Positions 35,798 to 42,718 of a DNA stretch of 42,718 bases are shown here, in pieces. The notes beneath the pieces were generated by a model. The model was given only the letters and a program-made list of their open reading frames with translations. It did not search any database and was not told the origin of the DNA. How positions within the stretch are numbered: position 1 is the first letter of the stretch; each line of letters opens with the position of its first letter. The DNA is from Symbiobacterium thermophilum (GTDB lineage: Bacteria > Bacillota > Sulfobacillia > UBA995). The stretch lies in NCBI GenBank assembly GCA_020725145.1, contig DYFO01000015.1, positions 1-42,718 of the forward strand, given 5' to 3'. The position numbers and the translations under genes were made by a program.

Positions 35798-35833
35798 GAA
35801 GTTCCCCTTGAGCCCGTTGCCGCGGGGAACTTC
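35798..35833. other. Perfect 10-bp hairpin whose right arm contains the ECF -35 box
   Basis: GAAGTTCCCC (35798-35807) and GGGGAACTTC (35824-35833) are perfectly complementary across a 16-base loop. The hairpin could end the L,D-transpeptidase transcript, although no T run follows. The right arm also contains the GGAAC element of the putative sigma-factor promoter. Confidence 0.6.
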
Positions 35834-35850
35834 TGCCTGTGAAGGGCGTC
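35826..35850 (+). promoter_or_regulatory. Putative autoregulatory ECF-type promoter
   Basis: GGAAC (35826-35830), 16 bases, then CGTC (35847-35850), 51 bp before the ATG of the sigma gene. GGAAC-N16-CGTC matches the general pattern of ECF sigma promoters, and such factors usually transcribe their own gene. Confidence 0.55.
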
Positions 35851-35901
35851 GGTGAGGCGGGGGACGTCCGGCGGTGAGGGGGCCGAAAGGAGCCGGGAAA
35901 C

Positions 35902-36558
35902 ATGGGCGAAGCCCCAGACGCCAGGAGCGACCGGGAACTGGTTCGAGAAGCTCAGAACGGTAATGCCCAGGCCTTTGAGGTTCTGGTGGCCCGTTATGAG
36001 CGCAAGGTCTACGGGCTGGCCTACCATCTCTGCGGCGATGCCGAAGATGCCGCCGACGTGGCCCAGGAGGCTTTCCTGAAAGCCTTTTCCTCTCTCCGAG
36101 GTTTCCGGGGTCAGAGCTCGTTTTCCACCTGGCTTTACCGGGTGACCGCCAACGTCTGTTTTGACGCGCTGCGCAGCCGCCGGCGGAGGAAGACGGTTTC
36201 TTTGGACCGTCCGGCTCCGGGACTCGCGCCCGGCGGCATGTGGCAGGTGCCGGACACATCCGGAGATCCGGCGGAGCTCGTCGAGCGGCAGGAAGTCCGG
36301 ACGGCGGTGCGGCGGGCGATCGGGCGACTGCATCCCGACCATCGCATGGTGGTGGTGCTTCGCGATCTCCACGGCCTGTCCTATGAGGAGATCGCGCAGG
36401 TGCTTGGGTTGAAAGAGGGAACCGTCAAGTCCCGCATCAACCGTGCGCGGCTTGCCCTGCGTGACCACCTGATCGCGGCGGAACTTATCGCCACAGGGGC
36501 CGTCTCAAGGTCGGACCGAGAAGCGAAAGGTGCGGCGGAAGGAGGCGATTCACGATGA
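35902..36558 (+). CDS. ECF-family RNA polymerase sigma factor
   Basis: A 218-residue group IV sigma factor. Region 2 (RKVYGLAYHLCGDAEDAADVAQEAFLKAF, in part) binds the -10, followed by FSTWLYRVTANVCFDALR. Region 4 (VVVLRDLHGLSYEEIAQVLGL, KEGTVKSRINRARLALRDHL) is the helix-turn-helix for the -35. The protein is typical of RpoE/SigW-like factors. The ATG lies six bases after GAAAGGAG. Its stop overlaps the anti-sigma start (ATGA), so the pair is translationally coupled, as is usual for a sigma factor and its inhibitor. Confidence 0.93.
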   Translation: MGEAPDARSDRELVREAQNGNAQAFEVLVARYERKVYGLAYHLCGDAEDAADVAQEAFLKAFSSLRGFRGQSSFSTWLYRVTANVCFDALRSRRRRKTVSLDRPAPGLAPGGMWQVPDTSGDPAELVERQEVRTAVRRAIGRLHPDHRMVVVLRDLHGLSYEEIAQVLGLKEGTVKSRINRARLALRDHLIAAELIATGAVSRSDREAKGAAEGGDSR

Positions 36559-37742
36559 AGTGCTTGGAGGCTCTTGACCACCTCTCCGCGTACCTGGACG
36601 ACACGCTGGAACCGGGTTTGCGCAAGCAGCTTGAGCAACACCTCGCCCGGTGCCCCTCCTGTCACAGGGAGGTCGATGAACTGCGGGCCACCGTGGAACT
36701 GTGCCGCACCCTGCCCGAAGTAGCTCCTCCTCCGGGCTTTGGGGAGGCGGTCGGGCGGGCCGTACGCCGCCACGCCGCCTTTCCCCCGAGTCGCCGGCGA
36801 CGACTGGGCGATCTCTGGGCCCGCTTTGGTTACCGCGGGGTGGCGGCGGCCGCCGCCGTGCTGGTGCTGGCGGTCGTGCTGAACCAGGCGCTGGACAACC
36901 CATTCACCCTGCGGGCAGACGTTGCCGACACGACCGAGGAAGCCCGCCGACTGCATTTAGACGTGAAGACTGCGGGGTCCTCGGGTGGCGGCGAGCCCGA
37001 GAGCGCGCTGCCGGCCACGAAGGACGCACCCGCAGGCACGGTGGAAACCCAGCCGGAACTGTGGGTGCCTGCCGACGAGCGGAAGATCATCCGCAACGCC
37101 GATGTGGAGTTGGCGGTAGAAGATTTCGACCGCGCCTTCCAGGACATCGTCTTCCTGGCCGAGGCCGCGGGCGGCTACGTGGAGAGCTCGAGCTTCTGGA
37201 AAGGGGAGGAGGGACGCAAGGGAGGTAGCCTGAGGTTGCGCGTTCCTCAGCAGAACTTCCGCACGGTGCTGGCTCGCATCGAGGAAAAGGGCCAGGTGCT
37301 CAGCCGTAACCTCTACGGGCAGGACGTTACCCAGGCCTACGTGGACACCGATGCGCGGCTCAAGGCCCTCGAGCTTCAGGAGCAGCAACTGGGGCAGATC
37401 ATGGCACGGGCGAACACCGTGGGCGAGGTGCTCCAGGTGCAGGCGGAGCTGGGGCGAGTGAGGGCACAGATCGAGTCCTTGACCGCTGTCCTGCGCAATT
37501 ACGACCGACTGGTCAGCTTCTCGACCATCGCGGTCAACCTGGTGCCGCCGCGCGAACCCGTCCCACCGCCCGTCGAAGGGCTGTGGGCGAGGATGGTGGA
37601 CGCTTTCCTGCGCTCGTTGAAATGGCTGCTGGGAGCTGTCGAACGGCTGCTGGTCATCGCGGCGAGCGCCTTCCCCCTGGTGGCGCTGGCCGTCCTCGGT
37701 TACGCCGGCTGGCGCCTGCGGCGACGCCGCAGCCACTCCTGA
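36555..37742 (+). CDS. Anti-sigma factor: zinc-finger N-domain and DUF4349 sensor
   Basis: A 395-residue membrane protein encoded with the ECF sigma factor. The N-terminal zf-HC2/ASD domain (residues 3-50) has the zinc motif H-x3-C-x2-C at H29, C33, C36, which binds sigma factors. A membrane helix lies at about 93-107. The extracytoplasmic part (about 170-335) is DUF4349: KIIRNADVELAVEDFDRAF, LRVPQQNFRTVLARIEEKG, and a coiled helix ALELQEQQLGQIMARANTV. A second hydrophobic helix lies near 352-386, followed by a basic end. The likely role is holding the sigma factor inactive at the membrane until an envelope signal is sensed. The signal is unknown. Confidence 0.85.
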   Translation: MKCLEALDHLSAYLDDTLEPGLRKQLEQHLARCPSCHREVDELRATVELCRTLPEVAPPPGFGEAVGRAVRRHAAFPPSRRRRLGDLWARFGYRGVAAAAAVLVLAVVLNQALDNPFTLRADVADTTEEARRLHLDVKTAGSSGGGEPESALPATKDAPAGTVETQPELWVPADERKIIRNADVELAVEDFDRAFQDIVFLAEAAGGYVESSSFWKGEEGRKGGSLRLRVPQQNFRTVLARIEEKGQVLSRNLYGQDVTQAYVDTDARLKALELQEQQLGQIMARANTVGEVLQVQAELGRVRAQIESLTAVLRNYDRLVSFSTIAVNLVPPREPVPPPVEGLWARMVDAFLRSLKWLLGAVERLLVIAASAFPLVALAVLGYAGWRLRRRRSHS

Positions 37743-37763
37743 TCCACCGGCGCAGCAACGAGG

Positions 37764-37803
37764 GAACAGGGCGGACCGGACGGCCCTCCGGTCCGCCCTG
37801 TTC
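37764..37803 (+). terminator. Very stable 17-bp perfect hairpin between the anti-sigma gene and polA
   Basis: Stem 37764-37780 pairs perfectly with 37787-37803 around CGGCCC. The downstream sequence lacks a U run. It is either a strong terminator of the sigma operon or a structure in the leader of polA. Confidence 0.6.
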
Positions 37804-37855
37804 GGGAAGGTCACGGCGTTGCCGCCGGTGAATACTCAAGACCGGAAGGGGAGGC

Positions 37856-40552
37856 ATGCGGGTGGGTCCGAGAGCCATCCTCATCGACGGGCACAGCCTT
37901 GCCAACCGGGCCTTCTTCGCGCTGCCCGATTCGTGGGTCACCGCGGAGGGGCTTTACACCAACGCGGTCTACGGCTTTCTATCCATGCTACTGCGCCTGC
38001 TCGAAGAGGAGCGTCCCGACTACCTCGCCGTGGTGTTCGACGCCGGAGGGCCGACCTTTCGTCACACCGAGTTCGGCGAGTACAAGGCCCACCGTCCCGG
38101 CATGCCCGAGCGCCTGCGTGCCCAAATCCCCCTGCTGAAAGAAACGCTGCAAACGCTCCGGGTGCCCGTGTACGAGGTGGAAGGGGTGGAGGCGGACGAC
38201 GTGCTCGCCACGCTCGCCCGCCGCAGCCGTGAGGCAGGGGCCCGGGTTCTCATCATCACCGGCGATCGCGACTTTCTGCAGTTGGTGGACGAGGACACGC
38301 AGGCCGTGCTCACGGTACGTGGAATCAGCGAGACGGCGGTGTACGATCCCGCGGCGGTTCGCGAGCGGTACGGCGTCGATCCCGCACGGTACACCGATTT
38401 CAAGGGGCTGGTGGGGGACCCCTCGGACAACCTGCCAGGAGTGCCGGGCATAGGACCCAAGACGGCGGCCCGCCTGCTCGAGGAGTTCGGCAGCCTTGAC
38501 GGGATCCTGGACAACCTGGAGCGCGTGCGCCCGGAGAGGCTGCGCCAGGCCCTGCGGGAGCATGCACAGCAGGCCCGTCTCACCCAGGAGCTGGCCCGGC
38601 TCCGCGCCGACGTGCCGGTCGCCTTCGACCTGGAAGCGTGTAGGGTGAGGAGCTTCGACCCCGAAGAGGTGGCGACGCTCTTCCGGCGCCTGGAGTTCCG
38701 CAGTCTTCTGCGGAAGCTGGGACTGGAGCAGCTGGCGGCCGAGGGAGCGACCGAACCCACCGTCGCCTGCCCGGTGGAGGATGCCTCCGGGCTCGCCGAG
38801 GCTCTGGCCCGGGTGGCGGCAACCGGCGTGATGGCCCTGGCCCTGGCCACCGACGGGCAGCACCCGGTACGGGCCGCGCTCACCGCCATGGCCTTCACCG
38901 GCCCCGGCTGTCCCGTGTACCACCTGGCCACCTCCCCGGCCGGGCAGGGGCAAATCGGGGCTCCGGAGCTTTCGGACCGCGAGGCCTTTGCCGCGTTGAA
39001 CGACACGCTTGAGCGCTTCCGTCCCTCGCTCTGGGTTCAAGACTTCAAAGCCCTGCTGGTGATGCTGCGGCGTCACGGAGGAGACGTCGACGCCGCAGCC
39101 TTGGACCCACAAATCGCCGCCTACCTCCTGGACCCGGGGAGATTCGGCTACGCCGTGGATTCGCTGGCCCGCGAGTACCTGGGGGAGGACGTTTACCTGC
39201 CCACGGGCCAGGGAAAGCGGCGCGGGTCAGGCGAGCAAGCGCCCGACCCCCGGCAGGTTCTCACCCTGCAGGCCGACCTGGTGCGACGGCTGGTTCCGGT
39301 GCTGGTGCGGCGGCTGGAGGAGGACGGCCTCAGCCGTCTTTTCCACGAGGTCGAGATGCCGCTGGGGCGGGTGCTGGCCGACATGGAGCTGGCCGGAGTG
39401 GGGCTGGACCGCCATGGGCTGGAGGAGATGGCCACCGAACTGGCCTCGCGCATCGAGACGACGCTGCAGGAGATCTACCGGCTGGCGGGCAGGCCCTTCA
39501 ACCCCAATTCGCCGCGACAGCTGGCAGAGGTGCTGTTCGAGGAGCTCGGGCTTCCGCCGGTCAAGAAGACGCCCACGGGCGCACCGTCCACCGACGTGGA
39601 GGTGCTCGAGGAACTGGCCGACAAGCACGAGGTGGTGGCCAAGATCCTGGAGCACCGCCAGCTGGTCAAGTTGAAGGGAACTTACGTGGACGGCCTCCGG
39701 ACCCTGCTTGACCCGGTCAGCGGTCGCGTCCACACCAGTTTCAACCAAACGGTGACGGCTACCGGGAGGCTCTCCAGCGCCGAGCCCAACCTCCAGAACA
39801 TCCCCGTGCGGTTAGAACTGGGACGCCGCATCCGCAAGGTGTTCATCCCCGGGGATCCCGCGCACCGGCTGCTGGCGGCCGATTACTCGCAGATCGAACT
39901 ACGGGTGCTCGCTCACCTCTCCGGTGATCCGGCACTGATAGAGGCCTTTCAGGCCGGTGAGGACATCCATGCCCGCACGGCGGCCGAGGTCTTCGGCGAT
40001 GTCACTCCCGAACTGAGGTCGCGGGCCAAGGCGGTCAACTTCGGCCTTATCTACGGCATGACCGACTACGGGCTGTCGCGTGACCTTGGCGTGCCGGTGG
40101 CGGAAGCCGCGCGTTATATCGAGCTGTACTTCCGTCGCTACCGCCGGGTTCAGGAGTACTTCGAAGAGGTGCTCGCCCAGGCCCGCCGGCTGGGTTACGT
40201 GACCACCATCATGGGCCGGCGGCGTTATCTGCCGGACCTCAAGAGCGCCAACCGGCAGACCCGAGGCTTCGCGGAGCGGGCGGCCCGCAACACACCCATC
40301 CAGGGTAGCGCCGCCGACATCATCAAGCTGGCCATGGTCAGACTCCACGCCGAACTTGGGCGGCGGTCAACGCGCAGTCGTATGATCCTGCAGGTGCACG
40401 ACGAGCTCTTGTTCGAGGTCCCGCCGGAGGAGATGGAGGCCGTGACCGCACTGGTGCGCCGGGAGATGTCGGCGGCGGTGGCCCTGTCGGTACCACTGGT
40501 AGTGGACGTCAAGGTCGGTCCCAACTGGTACGACATGCGGAAGGTGGAATAG
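37856..40552 (+). CDS. polA: DNA polymerase I
   Basis: An 898-residue repair and Okazaki-fragment polymerase. The 5'-3' exonuclease domain (about 1-290) has FDAGGPTFRH, GVEADDVLATLA, ITGDRDFLQLV and GVPGIGPKTAARLL. The middle proofreading domain is degenerate: where the active form has DxE it reads LALATD. Such loss is known in Bacillus-type PolI. The polymerase domain carries DYSQIELRVLAHLSGD (motif A), RAKAVNFGLIYGMTDYG (motif B) and QVHDELLFEVP (motif C). It was started at ATG 37856 with GGGGAGG just before it. mutM follows 9 bp after the stop. Confidence 0.97.
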   Translation: MRVGPRAILIDGHSLANRAFFALPDSWVTAEGLYTNAVYGFLSMLLRLLEEERPDYLAVVFDAGGPTFRHTEFGEYKAHRPGMPERLRAQIPLLKETLQTLRVPVYEVEGVEADDVLATLARRSREAGARVLIITGDRDFLQLVDEDTQAVLTVRGISETAVYDPAAVRERYGVDPARYTDFKGLVGDPSDNLPGVPGIGPKTAARLLEEFGSLDGILDNLERVRPERLRQALREHAQQARLTQELARLRADVPVAFDLEACRVRSFDPEEVATLFRRLEFRSLLRKLGLEQLAAEGATEPTVACPVEDASGLAEALARVAATGVMALALATDGQHPVRAALTAMAFTGPGCPVYHLATSPAGQGQIGAPELSDREAFAALNDTLERFRPSLWVQDFKALLVMLRRHGGDVDAAALDPQIAAYLLDPGRFGYAVDSLAREYLGEDVYLPTGQGKRRGSGEQAPDPRQVLTLQADLVRRLVPVLVRRLEEDGLSRLFHEVEMPLGRVLADMELAGVGLDRHGLEEMATELASRIETTLQEIYRLAGRPFNPNSPRQLAEVLFEELGLPPVKKTPTGAPSTDVEVLEELADKHEVVAKILEHRQLVKLKGTYVDGLRTLLDPVSGRVHTSFNQTVTATGRLSSAEPNLQNIPVRLELGRRIRKVFIPGDPAHRLLAADYSQIELRVLAHLSGDPALIEAFQAGEDIHARTAAEVFGDVTPELRSRAKAVNFGLIYGMTDYGLSRDLGVPVAEAARYIELYFRRYRRVQEYFEEVLAQARRLGYVTTIMGRRRYLPDLKSANRQTRGFAERAARNTPIQGSAADIIKLAMVRLHAELGRRSTRSRMILQVHDELLFEVPPEEMEAVTALVRREMSAAVALSVPLVVDVKVGPNWYDMRKVE

Positions 40553-40561
40553 CGTCAGACC

Positions 40562-41467
40562 GTGCCCGAGTTGCCGGAAGTGGAAACCGTGCGTTCCGGT
40601 CTGGCGCCGCGGCTGCGGGGGCGGACCATCGTGGCCGTCCGTTTCCTCCGCCCGTACGTCGCAGGCTGCACGCCGGAGGAGTTCGCGGACGCGGTCACCG
40701 ACCGGCAGGTGGTGGACCTTGTGCGCCGTGGGAAGTACCTCATCCTACGGCTGGGGCCGCGGGGTTCGTTGCCCCCGGTTGAGGTCGTCGTGCACCTGAT
40801 GATGGCCGGACGCCTGTCCTACCTGCCCCCCGGAGCCGGACCGCCGGCGGACGCGGTCGAGGCCAAGCACACCCATGCCGCTTTCACGCTCGACGACGGT
40901 TCGGAGCTCAGGTGGGCAGACCTGCGCCACTTCGGTCGGATGCGCCTGGTGCCGGCCGACAGGCCGGAGCTTTACCCGTCCGGGCTTGCCCGGCTGGGTC
41001 CCGAGCCCCTCGAGCCGGACTTTACCCCCGATTACCTGGCCTCCGTCCTGCTTTCACGCAAGGCGTCGATCAAGCAGGTACTGCTGGATCAGAGGGCCCT
41101 GGCGGGAGTGGGCAACATCTATGCCGACGAGTGCCTGCATCGTGCCGGCCTCCACCCCCTGCGCAGGGCGTGTTCTCTCCAGCCCCACGAGGTTGCATCC
41201 CTGCACGAGGCGTTGCGGGTCACGCTGCAGGCGGCCATCGCGCACCGAGGCACCACGTCCCACACCTATGTCGACGGCGAAGGGCGCCCGGGGAGCTTTC
41301 AGCACCGACTGCGGGTCTACGGGAGGGAAGCACAGGCGTGCCTTCGCCCCGGCTGCCGGGGAGTGATCGCCCGCCTGGTCCACGGCGGTCGTTCAAGCCA
41401 CTTCTGCCCTGAATGCCAGCCGGCGCGAACTTCTGTTCGCCTTGAGGCGGAAGCTATGGTAAAATGA
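40562..41467 (+). CDS. mutM: Formamidopyrimidine-DNA glycosylase (Fpg/MutM)
   Basis: Removes oxidised purines such as 8-oxoguanine and nicks the abasic site. The N-terminus MPELPEVETV supplies the catalytic proline and glutamate. VHLMMAGRLSY and the lysine region of VEAKHTHAAFTLDDGSELRWADLRHFGRM follow, in which only the motif parts are given. QRALAGVGNIYADE belongs to the H2TH domain. The C-terminal zinc finger has its last pair in HFCPECQ and its first pair as CLRPGC, with four residues between the cysteines. Length 301 residues. The polA-mutM order is frequent in Bacillota. The GTG start is nine bases after polA. Confidence 0.96.
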   Translation: MPELPEVETVRSGLAPRLRGRTIVAVRFLRPYVAGCTPEEFADAVTDRQVVDLVRRGKYLILRLGPRGSLPPVEVVVHLMMAGRLSYLPPGAGPPADAVEAKHTHAAFTLDDGSELRWADLRHFGRMRLVPADRPELYPSGLARLGPEPLEPDFTPDYLASVLLSRKASIKQVLLDQRALAGVGNIYADECLHRAGLHPLRRACSLQPHEVASLHEALRVTLQAAIAHRGTTSHTYVDGEGRPGSFQHRLRVYGREAQACLRPGCRGVIARLVHGGRSSHFCPECQPARTSVRLEAEAMVK

Positions 41468-41485
41468 ACCCGGGGGTGGGATCAC

Positions 41486-41692
41486 ATGTTCTCCGTCGGA
41501 CTCCGCTTCGAGGAGGAGGCGGAGGCGAGGAAGGCGGCCGCCAGGCTCCTGATGCGGTTCAAGGTCACCGGCGAGGTTACGACTCGGCCGCTGCCGGAGG
41601 GAGGATGGCTGGTGGCCGTGGACTCGGAGAGGAAGCTTCCGGAGTCGTGGCTGAAGGGGCTGAAGGCAACGGCCACCCGCGAGCACCCCTGA
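41486..41692 (+). CDS. Small hypothetical protein after mutM
   Basis: A 68-residue protein I do not recognise. It is charged and has an alternating alpha/beta look: FEEEAEARKAAARLLMRFKVTG, then VTTRPLPEGGWLVAVDSE, then KLPESWLKGLKATATRE. No metal, catalytic or membrane motif is visible. The ATG is preceded by a purine-rich GGGGGTGGG region. Only 18 bp separate it from mutM, and a strong hairpin follows, so it is probably the last gene of the polA-mutM unit. Confidence 0.6.
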   Translation: MFSVGLRFEEEAEARKAAARLLMRFKVTGEVTTRPLPEGGWLVAVDSERKLPESWLKGLKATATREHP

Positions 41693-41733
41693 GCGGCACG
41701 AGCGGTCCGGCCCCTCATCGGCGAAGCGCGGTC

Positions 41734-41761
41734 GCGGGGGCCCCCGACCAAGGGCCCCCGC
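41734..41761. terminator. Bidirectional terminator-like hairpin between the convergent polA-mutM and ribU units
   Basis: GCGGGGGCCC (41734-41743) and GGGCCCCCGC (41752-41761) form a perfect 10-bp, all-G/C stem with an 8-base loop. It lies between two convergent transcripts (small gene on plus, ribU on minus), the expected place for a shared terminator. Confidence 0.65.
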
Positions 41762-41767
41762 CGTTAC

Positions 41768-42328
41768 CTAGCGCAGGAAGTAGCTCACACGCTTGTAGAT
41801 CAGGAAAGTCAGCACGGAAGTGATGGACCCCTTGACCAGGTTGAACAGGCCGGTCATTCGCACCAGTCCGAGCAGCACCGCGGGTTCTAGTCGACCGAGG
41901 TATGCGGGGATGAAGAAGAAGTAGTTAGCCAGTGCCATGCCTGCCACACAGGCGGCGATGCCGCCTGCGAGCCCCAGCAGGGCTCCCACGAGGCTCCGGC
42001 GCCACCGGTAGATCAGGGTGGCCACGCCCACGAAGAACACGCTGGAAAAAAGGCTCGCCATGGTTCCCAGCCAGCCCGCCTCATCCTTTCCCGAGAGCAA
42101 AAACAGCGCGCTGCGGATGAAAACCACCGAGACTCCGGCGAGCGGGCCCATGGCGAACCCGCCCACCAGTGCGGGAAGGTCGCCTGCATCGTACTGCAGG
42201 AAGGTGGGAAAGCCGGGGATGTGAAACTCGAGGTACATCAAGGCGAAAGCCACCGCTGCCAGCACCCCGACCCGCACCGCCACCGTGACGCGACGCGCGG
42301 GCTTGACTGCCGCCGTTACCGATTCCAT
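41768..42328 (-). CDS. ribU: Riboflavin ECF-transporter S component RibU
   Basis: The substrate-binding subunit of an energy-coupling-factor transporter for riboflavin. The 186 residues form about six membrane helices. Helix 1 region FALMYLEFHIPGFPTFLQYDAGDLPALVGGFAMGP matches RibU, in which EFxIPxxPxFLxxDxGDxPA is conserved. NYFFFIPAYLG also matches the family. The identity is confirmed by the FMN riboswitch upstream. ATG 42328 follows GAGGAGGG by eight bases; a TTG at 42358 lacks support. The energising EcfA/T proteins must be encoded elsewhere. Confidence 0.93.
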   Translation of the reverse strand: MESVTAAVKPARRVTVAVRVGVLAAVAFALMYLEFHIPGFPTFLQYDAGDLPALVGGFAMGPLAGVSVVFIRSALFLLSGKDEAGWLGTMASLFSSVFFVGVATLIYRWRRSLVGALLGLAGGIAACVAGMALANYFFFIPAYLGRLEPAVLLGLVRMTGLFNLVKGSITSVLTFLIYKRVSYFLR

Positions 42329-42365
42329 GCCCTGTCCCTCCTCGGGCCGTCCGCCCAAAATGCGA

Positions 42366-42392
42366 GCCCCCGAAGCGCGATCCTTCGGGGGC
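42366..42392 (-). terminator. Expression-platform terminator of the FMN riboswitch
   Basis: A 10-bp stem (42366-42375 with 42383-42392, GCCCCCGAAG/CTTCGGGGGC) lies between the aptamer and ribU. It is followed on the minus strand by TCGCATTTTG. It would form when FMN is bound, ending transcription before ribU. Confidence 0.7.
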
Positions 42393-42407
42393 GAACATGC
42401 AAAAGCT

Positions 42408-42547
42408 TCCTTCTCCCATCCAGACTTTACTGTCGGCTCCGGGATCGCACCGGATCCTGCCTTTCGGCTCGCGGGCTCGTCCCTCTGGGGGACATCACCG
42501 CCGGTCAGGAATTGGGCGAGACTTTCGCCCTCACCTTGCCCCGAAGG
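42408..42547 (-). ncRNA. FMN riboswitch (RFN element) upstream of ribU
   Basis: The minus strand shows the conserved RFN pieces in order: CTTCGGGGCAAGGTGA, ATTCCTGACCGGCGGTGA, AGCCCGCGAGCC, GGATCCGGTGCGATCCCG, GAGCCGACAGTAAAGTCTGG and ATGGGAGAAGG. This is the standard FMN-binding aptamer, including the P1 pair between its two ends. High FMN should lower ribU expression through the terminator just downstream. Confidence 0.95.
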
Positions 42548-42604
42548 AATCTTGCCGGGCTCTTTTCAGTTGTGAGCGAGTCGGCCAGCGATTTTCCGAC
42601 CCCT

Positions 42605-42634
42605 ATTGTACCACCACAGGGCCACGGACGACAA
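42605..42634 (-). promoter_or_regulatory. Promoter of the riboswitch-ribU transcript
   Basis: On the minus strand TTGTCG (42629-42634) is followed after 18 bp by TACAAT (42605-42610). About 55 bases lie between it and the aptamer. Confidence 0.65.
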
Positions 42635-42666
42635 GAGGAAGCGTTCGCCGAGAAAACGCCGGCGCG

Positions 42667-42718
42667 TGTCAACTCAAATAAGAATGTTGCCGAACGGGTA
42701 GTGGCTCACTCAGATAAG
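42667..42718. mobile_element. Possible end of an IS21-like element at the right edge
   Basis: TGTCAACTCAAATAAGAATG begins with TGT. A second A-rich AGATAAG box follows 30 bp later, resembling the repeated ends of IS21-family elements as I recall them. The base composition also drops sharply here. No transposase is inside the window, so this is only a hint. Confidence 0.3.

Overview
This window looks like a piece of chromosome from a G+C-rich, endospore-forming member of the Bacillota. The evidence is a small acid-soluble spore protein gene (14993-15202), an FMN riboswitch in front of a RibU-type riboflavin transporter, Bacillota-type sigma-A promoters, a pyruvate kinase with the extra C-terminal phosphohistidine-type domain, and a PolI with a degenerate proofreading domain. 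Tryptophanase and tyrosine phenol-lyase genes side by side recall Symbiobacterium-like bacteria. That is a comparison from memory, not an assignment. Genes are tightly packed with many 1-20 bp overlaps, and GTG and TTG starts are common.

Layout. 1-475 holds the decayed end of an IS200/IS605 TnpB-like gene. 501-5130 (minus) carries hutH and a three-gene secreted or surface module: a small WxL-like protein, a membrane-anchored DUF916/PapD-like protein, and a fibronectin-III protein whose N-domain resembles the small protein. 5187-9911 has an RlmD-type rRNA methyltransferase, a small SPW membrane protein, murB, plsY, a PIG-L deacetylase and a HAD hydrolase. 9944-12525 has an amidohydrolase, a MoaD/ThiS-like protein ending in GGG, and an M20 peptidase gene broken by an in-frame TAG. 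12530-14719 (minus) encodes an HD-GYP protein and an AlkZ-related protein. 14822-20596 runs on the plus strand: RCKP zinc ribbon, spore protein, second amidohydrolase, MBL hydrolase, aminotransferase, murD and an endonuclease III-like glycosylase. It meets a divergent acylphosphatase-like gene at its end.

21062-28018 contains a SAM methyltransferase with a basic tail, dnaE, a DUF2007 protein, pyk and fxsA. 28067-31422 is an amino-acid catabolic block (tnaA, tpl, nitroreductase). 31489-33626 is an AbrB-like regulator with a DrrAB-type ABC exporter behind a strong promoter. A tRNA-Leu(CAA) and a GNAT acetyltransferase follow on the minus strand. 34599-37742 has an L,D-transpeptidase and an ECF sigma/anti-sigma pair with a likely autoregulatory promoter. 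37856-41692 has polA, mutM and a small unknown gene. The right end is ribU with its riboswitch, and possibly the tip of an insertion sequence.

Together the genes suggest a bacterium that breaks down amino acids (histidine, tryptophan, tyrosine and peptide derivatives), with ordinary housekeeping genes interspersed. The parts that most deserve a second look are the WxL-like surface module, the MoaD-like/M20 neighbourhood with its in-frame TAG, and the ECF promoter built into a hairpin.
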